Of a DNA stretch of 7,521 bases, positions 1-5,808 are shown one piece after another (positions within the stretch are counted from its first letter, which is position 1; each line of letters opens with the position of its first letter). The stretch spans positions 1 through 7,521 of the forward strand of contig CAIXMC010000240.1 of NCBI GenBank assembly GCA_903920405.1, written 5' to 3'. Made by a program: the position numbers and the translations under genes. Under the pieces are notes generated by a model. That model was given only the letters and a program-made list of their open reading frames with translations. It did not search any database and was not told where the DNA came from. The DNA comes from an uncultured beta proteobacterium. Its GTDB lineage: Bacteria; Pseudomonadota; Gammaproteobacteria; Burkholderiales; Burkholderiaceae_C.

Positions 1-576
1 CATGATGGAAATTTCGCCAAGTTCACCTTTGTCGCCTTCCATGGCCATTTTGGCTGAACCGTGAATGATGGGGGTGGCATCACCCGGAAAGTCGTACTTG
101 TCAAGCAATTCACGAACTTCCATTTCAACAAGTTCAAGCAGTTCGGCATCATCCACCATGTCACACTTGTTCAGATAAACAATGATGTAAGGCACACCCA
201 CTTGGCGAGCCAACAAAATGTGTTCGCGGGTTTGGGGCATGGGGCCATCTGCAGCAGAGCAAACCAAAATGGCACCGTCCATTTGAGCGGCACCTGTAAT
301 CATGTTTTTCACATAGTCAGCATGTCCAGGGCAGTCAACGTGGGCATAGTGGCGCTTGGAAGTTTCGTATTCAACGTGCGCGGTGTTGATGGTGATGCCA
401 CGGGCTTTTTCTTCGGGGGCAGCGTCAATTTGGTCATAGGCTTTGGCGGTGCCGCCAAACTTGGCTGCGAGCACAGAGGTTATCGCAGCCGTTAGCGTAG
501 TCTTGCCGTGGTCAACGTGACCGATCGTTCCCACATTGACGTGGGGTTTGGTGCGTGCAAATTTTTCTTTTGCCAT
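1..576 (-). CDS. tuf: Elongation factor Tu, N-terminal 192 residues (cut by window edge)
   Basis: EF-Tu is the cytoplasmic GTPase that delivers aminoacyl-tRNA to the ribosome. Reading the minus strand from the ATG at 576-574 gives [20 protein letters not shown] and continues without interruption to the window edge. The GTPase motifs are all present: G1 GHVDHGKT at residues 19-26, the switch I RGITI at 59-63, G3 DCPGH at 81-85, G4 NKCD at 136-139 and G5 SAK at 174-176. The visible part therefore covers nearly all of the G domain. The full protein is normally close to 395 residues, so about half is missing. A GGAG Shine-Dalgarno (complement of 584-587) lies 7 nt before the ATG and supports this start. 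The 761 bp upstream holds neither fusA nor a tRNA gene, unlike the two usual proteobacterial settings of tuf. I found no convincing sigma-70 promoter upstream by eye. Identity is seen directly; the Burkholderiales assignment is recognition only. Confidence 0.98.
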   Translation of the reverse strand, partial: MAKEKFARTKPHVNVGTIGHVDHGKTTLTAAITSVLAAKFGGTAKAYDQIDAAPEEKARGITINTAHVEYETSKRHYAHVDCPGHADYVKNMITGAAQMDGAILVCSAADGPMPQTREHILLARQVGVPYIIVYLNKCDMVDDAELLELVEMEVRELLDKYDFPGDATPIIHGSAKMAMEGDKGELGEISIM

Positions 577-660
577 TTGGTGACTCCGAAAAGTAAAGGA
601 CTATCAAACAAATACTTGGCATCCATCAGCAAATTCTGACGGGTGCAAAGTTATTTTAGG

Positions 661-678
661 TGTAAACATTCTGTAAAC
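661..678. repeat. Two TGTAAAC direct repeats, 11-bp period
   Basis: TGTAAAC occurs at 661-667 and again at 672-678, separated by ATTC, so the two copies lie on the same face of the helix. They sit about 85-100 bp upstream of the tuf start. In the tuf direction they read GTTTACA, and each contains the -35-like hexamer TTTACA. The best -10-like hexamer downstream (TAAAAT, complement of 653-658) is only about 13 bp from the first TTTACA, too close for a standard promoter. They could be part of the tuf control region or a regulator site; neither can be decided from sequence. Confidence 0.5.
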
Positions 679-759
679 CCATTCCGCAGTCTTTACGAAT
701 CAACAACTTACGGGTAAGAAAACCTGTTTTTTGCCATTTGATGCTTTCGTATGAATGTC

Positions 760-772
760 TAAATGATTGATT
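760..772 (-). promoter_or_regulatory. IHF-consensus match upstream of tuf
   Basis: The complement of 760-772 reads AATCAATCATTTA, a full match to the IHF core consensus WATCAANNNNTTR. It lies in AT-rich DNA about 185 bp upstream of the tuf start, a plausible distance for a DNA-bending protein acting on the promoter. A second full match lies upstream of tldD at 7495-7507. Short AT-rich consensuses also match by chance, so the functional claim is weak. Confidence 0.3.
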
Positions 773-848
773 TTTATAGACTTTTTTGCACCAATAAGTT
801 GACCGAATGTTTACTTTCAGGTATCTCGCTTAGCATGTAAATTACTGT

Positions 849-875
849 TTTAATTAAATAATTTATTTAATTAAA
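849..875. repeat. 27-bp pure A/T perfect palindrome
   Basis: The left arm TTTAATTAAATAA (849-861) and right arm TTATTTAATTAAA (863-875) are perfect reverse complements around a single central T at 862. All 27 bases are A or T. It lies about 275 bp from the tuf start and 463 bp from the FAD/Fe-S gene start. Possible roles are a binding site for an AT-preferring dimeric regulator or nucleoid protein, or an easily extruded cruciform. It lacks the GC-rich stem expected of an intrinsic terminator. Confidence 0.6.
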
Positions 876-985
876 CAATACCGGCAAAAACAAATTTGTC
901 TCATTTTCGCCACAATGTAAAGCGTTGAAAGTTGATGTCATGATAACACATCATCAAATAAACGATGCTTATCAGGGATACAAGG

Positions 986-1008
986 GGGTGCGATTCAAGC
1001 TGATGTGG
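986..1008 (-). repeat. Repeat family copy A (inverted relative to B, C and D)
   Basis: Read on the plus strand this begins GGGTGCGATTCAA and ends TGATGTGG. It is the reverse complement of copy B (1087-1109) at 21 of 23 positions; the only differences are two adjacent bases (GC here, AG in the complement of B). A and B together bound a 124-bp unit with 78 bp between the arms. No target-site duplication is visible at the outer edges. It resembles the repeated motif I associate with ends of IS21-family elements, but that is memory, not a database match. Confidence 0.75.
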
Positions 1009-1086
1009 AATTCTCTGTAGCTCGTAGAAGCGGGCAAGATGCCAGTGCTCCCATATGTGAGTTTTTGTTGAGTGTCGGTGCAATGC

Positions 1087-1109
1087 CCACATCACTTTGA
1101 ATCGCACCC
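1087..1109 (+). repeat. Repeat family copy B
   Basis: This copy runs from CCACATCACTTTGAATC through GCACCC. It pairs with copy A as an inverted repeat (21 of 23 bases). It also shares a perfect 19-mer, TCACTTTGAATCGCACCCG (1092-1110), with copy D at 5813-5831, in the same orientation and 4.7 kb away. B and D thus form direct repeats flanking the FAD/Fe-S gene and dut. Confidence 0.8.
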
Positions 1110-1207
1110 GCTCGTATGGATCGAAGCGCAATACGGAATCATTGTGAACGACGATGTGTTGCTGTGACTGGCTTTTGCGCTTTGCTTTATGCTGGTTATG
1201 AAGGATT

Positions 1208-1220
1208 CACATCACTTTGA
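1208..1220 (+). repeat. Repeat family copy C (partial)
   Basis: CACATCACTTTGA is identical to the first 13 bases of the shared core in copy B (1088-1100), lies 120 bp downstream of it and has the same orientation. After this point it diverges (CACAC instead of ATCGC), so it is a partial or decayed copy. Multiple short direct copies near an edge would fit the subterminal repeats of an insertion sequence, but no transposase is present. Confidence 0.6.
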
Positions 1221-1240
1221 CACACAAGATACAAAGAGTC

Positions 1241-1310
1241 CACCAGAGCTTCTCTGGTGCTGCGGTAATATCATTCACCTTCAGCCCGCAGGGCTTGCAT
1301 AACGCATGCA
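1241..1310 (+). promoter_or_regulatory. Cluster of three short hairpins in the FAD/Fe-S gene leader
   Basis: Hairpin 1 is CACCAGAG (1241-1248), loop CTT, CTCTGGTG (1252-1259), a perfect 8-bp stem. Hairpin 2 is AGCCC (1283-1287), loop GCA, GGGCT (1291-1295). Hairpin 3 is TGCAT (1296-1300), loop AACGC, ATGCA (1306-1310). They end 27 nt before the ATG at 1338, and no recognisable Shine-Dalgarno follows. None has a T-tract, so these are not ordinary intrinsic terminators. They could form a structured 5' leader affecting translation or mRNA stability. I do not recognise a known riboswitch, and the two 5-bp stems could be chance. Confidence 0.4.
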
Positions 1311-1337
1311 GCTCTTCTTGCTTCGCCTTGGTCACCC

Positions 1338-4300
1338 ATGAACACTCCCACTGTGCCCCATTTTTCTTTGCCCACCTTTGCTGCGCACCTGCCCTCGGAG
1401 CGTGTCCGCGAAATTCCGTACAACTACACATCGTTTTCTGACCGCGAAATTGTGATTCGTCTGTTGGGCGAACCCGCTTGGGGATGGCTCAACGTGTTGC
1501 GTGAAGAACGACGCACGGGGCGATCGGCGCGTATGCTGTATGAAGTATTGGGCGACATTTGGGTGGTGCAGCGCAATCCTTATTTGCAGGATGACTTGCT
1601 CGATAACCCCAAACGACGGATATTGCTGGTTCAGGCCCTAGAGCATCGCCTGAGTGAAGTGCAAAAACGTCGCACGCCACAAACAGATTTCGATCGTGAT
1701 GTCATGGTGGGGCTGTTGATGGATGCTGCCCACCAGGCTGTGCAAACGTTTGATGCGTCTTTTGTTGAAACCGCCGGGCTGCGCAGTAAAACCCGACGCA
1801 CTTTGGCCAAGCTGACAGGCAAAGACAATATCAAGTTTGATGGACTCTCACGGGTGAGTCATGTGACGGATGCAACCGACTGGCGGGTAGAGTATCCGTT
1901 TGTGGTGCTGACACCTGACACTGAGTCCGAACTGGCGCATTTGGTCAAGGGCTGCATTGACTTGGGGTTGACGATTATTCCAAGGGGCGGCGGCACGGGC
2001 TACACCGGTGGCGCCATTCCTTTGACCTGGAAAAGTGTGGTCATCAACACTGAAAAACTCGAAGCCATGACCGAGGTTGAAATGGTCCAACTTCCCGAGA
2101 CGAATCATGAGGTGGGCACCATTTGGACGCAAGCCGGTGTGGTGACCCAGCGGGTGGTTGATGCTGCCGAGCGTGCCGGTTTTGTCTTTGCTGTGGATAC
2201 CACGTCGGTCGAGGCCTCGTGCATCGGTGGCAACATTGCCATGAACGCAGGGGGCAAAAAGGCCGTGTTGTGGGGGACAGCTTTAGACAATCTGGCCAGT
2301 TGGCGCATGGTCACGCCTGATGCGCAATGGCTTGAAGTGACCCGCCTGCAGCACAACATGGGCAAAATTCACGATGTGGAGGTGGCCAGTTTTGAGCTGC
2401 GGTATTTCAAAGCTGACGGCATCACGCACCTTCGCACTGAACGGCTGGAAATTTTAGGCAATACCTTCCGTAAAGCAGGTCTGGGCAAGGATGTGACCGA
2501 CAAGTTTTTAAGCGGCTTACCCGGTATTCAAAAAGAGGGTTGCGATGGATTGATCACCAGCGCACGTTGGGTGGTTCACCGTATGCCCCACCATGTTCGC
2601 ACAGTGTGTCTGGAATTTTTTGGCAATGCCAAAGATGCAGTGCCTGCGATCGTCGAGATCAAGGACTTCATGTTCTCTTTGCAAAAAAGCAGGCAGGAGC
2701 TGGGACATTCCCCCGTTGTGCTGGCGGGACTGGAGCATCTGGATGACCGCTATTTGAAGGCTGTTGGCTATGCCACCAAATCCAAACGCGCTGCACAGTC
2801 AAGCACCAACATGACGCTGCCCAAGATGGTATTGTTTGGTGACATTGCTGGTGATGATGACAACGATGTGGCGCGTGTGGCCTCTGAGGTGGTGCGCATT
2901 GCCAATTCACGTCACGGCGAGGGGTTTATTGCCGTCAGCCCCGAGGCTCGCAAAAAATTCTGGCTGGATCGCAAGCGCACTGCGGCCATCAGCAAACACA
3001 CCAATGCCTTCAAAATCAATGAAGATGTGGTGATTCCGCTGCCGCGCATGGCAGAGTACACCGATGGCATTGATCGCATTAACATTGAATTGAGTCTGCA
3101 TAACAAACTGGTTTTGTGTGATGCCTTGATTGAGTTTTTCACTCAGGGCAACCTGCCGCTGGTGCATGATGCCGATGAAATTCCTGCCGCAGAAATGCTC
3201 GAAGACAGGGTCTCACAGGCGCTCACACTTTTGGGTGAAGTGCGTTCTCTGTGGTTGGTCTGGCTTGAAAATGTTGAAGCCCTGTTTGATTCATTGCAGG
3301 ATCACAGCCTGCGTGCCAGTTGGAAAACACAAATTCGCCTGCCGTTGCAACAGATTTTCAGCGGCGATGCCTTCGCGCCCATTCTTACTGAATGTGTGGC
3401 CATTCACCAAAGGGTGCTCAAAGGCAGGGTTTGGGTGGCGCTGCACATGCACGCAGGGGATGGCAATGTGCATACCAATATTCCTGTCAATAGCGATGAT
3501 TACGACATGCTCCAGACTGCCCATGGCGCGGTCAAACGCATCATGGCGCTCGCACGCAGTCTGGACGGTGTTATTTCTGGAGAGCATGGCATAGGCATTA
3601 CCAAACTGGAGTATTTAACCGATGCCGAACTGGCACCCTTTGCACGCTACAAGGCCAAAGTCGATCCGCTAGGGCACTTTAACAAAGGCAAATTGCTACG
3701 AAATAATGAGCTAACTATGCAGTCTGGACAGGCGTTAGAGCCTGATTTCTTATATGCCGATTTGACCAACGCCTATACCCCCAGTTTTAGTTTGATGGGG
3801 CACGAATCGCTCATCATGCAGCAAAGCGATATTGGCCAAATTGCAGCCAGCGTGAAAGATTGCCTGCGTTGCGGCAAGTGCAAACCTGTGTGTTCCACGC
3901 ATGTGCCGCGTGCCAATTTACTCTACAGCCCTCGGAACAAAATTTTGGCCACGTCGTTATTGGTCGAGGCTTTTTTGTATGAAGAACAAACCCGACGTGG
4001 CATATCCATCAGACACTGGCAAGAGTTTGAAGACGTAGCAGACCACTGCACGGTCTGCCACAAATGTTTGCCGCCATGCCCTGTGAAAATTGATTTTGGC
4101 GATGTGTCGATGAACATGCGAAATCTGCTTCGCAAAATGGGTAAAAAAAGTTTTCGGCCAGCGGGTGCTGCGGCCATGTTCATGCTCAACGCCACGCAAC
4201 CCCAAACCATTCGCCTGACGCGCTCCATCATGGTTCATCTGGCCATCAAGGCGCAACGCTTTGCTGCGGACATGCTCAAAGTGGTGGCACGACAGCAAAC

Positions 4301-5273
4301 CAAAGCACCGCCTGCCACGCTAGGCACTGCCCCTTTGCGTGAGCAGGTGATTCATTTTGTGAATAAAAAGCTGCCCGCTGGCTTGCCCAACAAAACAGCA
4401 CGCGCACTGCTTGACATTGAAGACCGTGACTATGTGCCCATCCTCCGCAATCCTAAAACGACCACAGCGGAGTCTGAAGCTGTGTTTTACTTTCCAGGGT
4501 GTGGGTCTGAGCGCTTGTTTAGCCAGGTCGGATTGGCCACGCAGGCCATGCTGTGGTATTCGGGCGTACAAACCGTGCTGCCACCGGGCTATGTGTGTTG
4601 TGGCTATCCGCAGCGCGGCAGCGGTCAATTTGACAAGGCCGAAAAAATCATCACCGATAACCGCGTTTTGTTCCATCGGGTGGCCAACACCTTGAATTAT
4701 CTGGACATCAAAACGGTGGTAGTGAGCTGCGGCACTTGCTACGACCAGTTGCAAGCCTATGAGTTTGAAAGTATTTTCCCGGGATGCCGCATCATTGACA
4801 TCCATGAATTTTTACTAGAAAAAGGCATCACGCTGCCCCACGCCGGTGCTTTTTTGTTTCATGACCCCTGCCACAGCCCGATGAAATTGCAAGAGCCTCT
4901 TGTCACAGTTAAAGCGCTACTGGGCCATCAGGTGATTGAGTCTGAACGCTGCTGTGGCGAGTCTGGTACGCTGGCCATGAACCGCCCTGATGTTTCCACC
5001 CAGGTGCGTTTTCGCAAGGAGGAAGAAATTCTTCAGGGTGAAAAGCAGTTGCGTGCATTCAGTGGCGTGGGTGCCAGGGACAATCTCAAAATATTGACCA
5101 CTTGCCCCGCCTGTCTGCAAGGCCTGAGCCGCTTTCATGAAGACCTTCACAAAGGTGTGCTAGAGGCGGACTACATCGTAGTCGAAATGGCACGGCAGAT
5201 TCTGGGCGAGCAGTGGATGACTGATTACGTCAAGACGGCCAACGACGGTGGTATTGAGCGTGTGCTGGTATAA
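1338..5273 (+). CDS. Large FAD-linked, Fe-S oxidoreductase (DUF3683 family, 2-hydroxyacid dehydrogenase-like)
   Basis: This 1311-residue protein fuses an FAD-linked dehydrogenase to Fe-S domains that are separate subunits in glycolate oxidase. Residues about 20-150 match the DUF3683-type N-terminus I recall from Burkholderiales homologues ([20 protein letters not shown] at 24-43). An FAD-binding PCMH domain follows, with [12 protein letters not shown] at 215-226 and [10 protein letters not shown] at 297-306. The FAD-oxidase C-terminal domain shows HAGDGNVH (705-712) and SGEHGIG (747-753). Two ferredoxin-like clusters follow, CxxCxxCxxxC at Cys842/845/848/852 and Cys904/907/910/914. Two CCG cysteine-rich domains come last: Cys1055, 1087-1088, 1131/1134 and Cys1178, 1205-1206, 1256/1259. 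E. coli YdiJ has a comparable FAD plus Fe-S plus CCG plan at about 1018 residues. Inference: a D-2-hydroxyacid dehydrogenase passing electrons to the respiratory chain; substrate unknown. No signal peptide or membrane segment is evident. The ATG at 1338 is the only in-frame start after the stop at 1266, yet it lacks a clear Shine-Dalgarno. All expected cysteines are present. Confidence 0.93.
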   Translation: MNTPTVPHFSLPTFAAHLPSERVREIPYNYTSFSDREIVIRLLGEPAWGWLNVLREERRTGRSARMLYEVLGDIWVVQRNPYLQDDLLDNPKRRILLVQALEHRLSEVQKRRTPQTDFDRDVMVGLLMDAAHQAVQTFDASFVETAGLRSKTRRTLAKLTGKDNIKFDGLSRVSHVTDATDWRVEYPFVVLTPDTESELAHLVKGCIDLGLTIIPRGGGTGYTGGAIPLTWKSVVINTEKLEAMTEVEMVQLPETNHEVGTIWTQAGVVTQRVVDAAERAGFVFAVDTTSVEASCIGGNIAMNAGGKKAVLWGTALDNLASWRMVTPDAQWLEVTRLQHNMGKIHDVEVASFELRYFKADGITHLRTERLEILGNTFRKAGLGKDVTDKFLSGLPGIQKEGCDGLITSARWVVHRMPHHVRTVCLEFFGNAKDAVPAIVEIKDFMFSLQKSRQELGHSPVVLAGLEHLDDRYLKAVGYATKSKRAAQSSTNMTLPKMVLFGDIAGDDDNDVARVASEVVRIANSRHGEGFIAVSPEARKKFWLDRKRTAAISKHTNAFKINEDVVIPLPRMAEYTDGIDRINIELSLHNKLVLCDALIEFFTQGNLPLVHDADEIPAAEMLEDRVSQALTLLGEVRSLWLVWLENVEALFDSLQDHSLRASWKTQIRLPLQQIFSGDAFAPILTECVAIHQRVLKGRVWVALHMHAGDGNVHTNIPVNSDDYDMLQTAHGAVKRIMALARSLDGVISGEHGIGITKLEYLTDAELAPFARYKAKVDPLGHFNKGKLLRNNELTMQSGQALEPDFLYADLTNAYTPSFSLMGHESLIMQQSDIGQIAASVKDCLRCGKCKPVCSTHVPRANLLYSPRNKILATSLLVEAFLYEEQTRRGISIRHWQEFEDVADHCTVCHKCLPPCPVKIDFGDVSMNMRNLLRKMGKKSFRPAGAAAMFMLNATQPQTIRLTRSIMVHLAIKAQRFAADMLKVVARQQTKAPPATLGTAPLREQVIHFVNKKLPAGLPNKTARALLDIEDRDYVPILRNPKTTTAESEAVFYFPGCGSERLFSQVGLATQAMLWYSGVQTVLPPGYVCCGYPQRGSGQFDKAEKIITDNRVLFHRVANTLNYLDIKTVVVSCGTCYDQLQAYEFESIFPGCRIIDIHEFLLEKGITLPHAGAFLFHDPCHSPMKLQEPLVTVKALLGHQVIESERCCGESGTLAMNRPDVSTQVRFRKEEEILQGEKQLRAFSGVGARDNLKILTTCPACLQGLSRFHEDLHKGVLEADYIVVEMARQILGEQWMTDYVKTANDGGIERVLV

Positions 5274-5294
5274 GGAAACAGTTAGGAAACAGTT
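5273..5294 (+). repeat. Perfect 11-bp tandem duplication at the FAD/Fe-S stop codon
   Basis: AGGAAACAGTT occurs at 5273-5283 and immediately again at 5284-5294. The first unit begins with the last base of the TAA stop codon. The tandem copy lies in the 58-bp gap before dut and looks like a slippage or small duplication event. The second copy ends in the TTGATT hexamer that could serve as a dut -35 element. Confidence 0.85.
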
Positions 5295-5322
5295 GATTTA
5301 TATCAATGTTTTTACCTATTAA
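5293..5322 (+). promoter_or_regulatory. Weak candidate promoter for dut, overlapping a small dyad
   Basis: TTGATT (5293-5298) and TATTAA (5317-5322) are separated by 18 bp; each matches the sigma-70 consensus at 4 of 6 positions. Transcription would then start almost at the dut ATG (5332), giving a nearly leaderless message. That would fit the weak Shine-Dalgarno (AAAGA at 5321-5325). TTGAT-TTAT-ATCAA (5293-5306) is also a dyad that could bind a regulator. Readthrough from the FAD/Fe-S gene, 58 bp upstream with no terminator between, is equally plausible. Confidence 0.25.
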
Positions 5323-5331
5323 AGATCGACT

Positions 5332-5793
5332 ATGAAAGTAAAAATCAAGAAACTGGACGAACGGGCCATTGTCCCGACATACGCGCACGAAGGCGATGCG
5401 TGTTTTGACATCCATGCGCTGGATGTTGCTTCGCAAAAGCAGGAAAATATTGATTCGCTTCATCCTGTTTTATGCAGAACCGGACTATCGTTTGAAGTGC
5501 CCAAAGGCCACGTGATGCTTGTATTTAGCCGGAGTGGTCACGGGTTTAAGGAAGGGATTCGATTGGCCAACTGTGTAGGCGTGATTGATTCTGGATACCG
5601 TGGAGAATTGATGGTGAAACTGACAAAAGATGACAGATGTGTATCATTGATCAGAGCTGGTGATCGCGTAGCCCAGGCCCTGATTCTTCCCGTCGAGCAC
5701 GTCGATTTCGACGTGGTTGATAACTTGAGGGAGTCTGAAAGGGGTGAGCGTGGATTGGGTAGCAGTAACCAAAAGAAAGAAGTGATGGTATGA
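5332..5793 (+). CDS. dut: dUTP diphosphatase (trimeric dUTPase), phage-like
   Basis: The enzyme hydrolyses dUTP to dUMP and pyrophosphate, keeping uracil out of DNA and supplying dTMP synthesis. At 153 residues it has normal family length, and all five motifs appear in order: I AHEGDACFDIHA (18-29), II SRSGHG (66-71), III GVIDSGYRGE (83-92) with the likely catalytic Asp86, IV GDRVAQALILPV (110-121) and V RGERGLGSS (137-145). Motif V is unusual: the usual aromatic Phe that stacks on uracil is Leu142, and the common GGFGSTG pattern reads RGLGSSN. The wording of motifs II and III (SRSGHGFKEGIRLANCVGVI) recalls phage-encoded dUTPases more than the chromosomal betaproteobacterial enzyme; this is by eye. 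Its G+C, about 48% by hand count, is below its neighbours. It starts 58 bp after the FAD/Fe-S gene, has only a weak Shine-Dalgarno, and converges on tldD with 15 bp between stop codons. Whether the genome has another dut cannot be seen. Confidence 0.93.
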   Translation: MKVKIKKLDERAIVPTYAHEGDACFDIHALDVASQKQENIDSLHPVLCRTGLSFEVPKGHVMLVFSRSGHGFKEGIRLANCVGVIDSGYRGELMVKLTKDDRCVSLIRAGDRVAQALILPVEHVDFDVVDNLRESERGERGLGSSNQKKEVMV

Positions 5794-5808
5794 AGACTTC
5801 CCTGATCA

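Larger units (their letters stand above)
577..1337. other. 761-bp non-coding region between divergent tuf and the FAD/Fe-S gene
   Basis: No reading frame here resembles a protein I recognise, and no tRNA or other RNA gene is visible on either strand. The part nearest tuf (about 600-880) is AT-rich. The part from about 980 to 1337 is of mixed composition and carries three copies of a repeat family and a hairpin cluster, listed separately. A small dyad, TGATGT at 933-938 with ACATCA at 948-953, is also present. Since both flanking genes point outward, promoters for both must lie here. The only plus-strand candidate I could find is GTGACT (1164-1169), an 18-bp spacer and TATGCT (1188-1193), which is weak. 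No good candidate was found for tuf. Confidence 0.8.

Noticed and set aside
61..495. 144-codon plus-strand frame inside tuf
   Set aside because: It lies antisense to codons of a perfectly conserved EF-Tu; such antisense frames are a common artefact of biased codon use. The product has no recognisable domain.
799..821. TTGACC with 17-bp spacing to TATCTC as a plus-strand promoter
   Set aside because: The -10 matches at only half its positions and the site is over 500 bp from the next plus-strand gene.
901..1131. 76-codon minus-strand frame across repeat copies A and B
   Set aside because: It runs through both arms of the inverted repeat, has no family resemblance and no Shine-Dalgarno, so it is most likely spurious.
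1241..1259. Intrinsic terminator at the 8-bp hairpin
   Set aside because: The stem is followed by GCTGCGG instead of a T-tract and it lies upstream of a gene on the same strand.
577..1337. Search for tRNA genes upstream of tuf
   Set aside because: No T-loop-like GGTTCRA box with a pairing acceptor stem was found on either strand.
3130..3594. 154-codon plus-strand frame inside the FAD/Fe-S gene
   Set aside because: It is an out-of-frame shadow of the FAD-oxidase C-terminal domain, whose HAGDGNVH and SGEHGIG motifs are intact in the main frame.
4320..4805. 161-codon minus-strand frame inside the FAD/Fe-S gene
   Set aside because: It is antisense to the first CCG domain, whose cysteines are all intact in the main frame.
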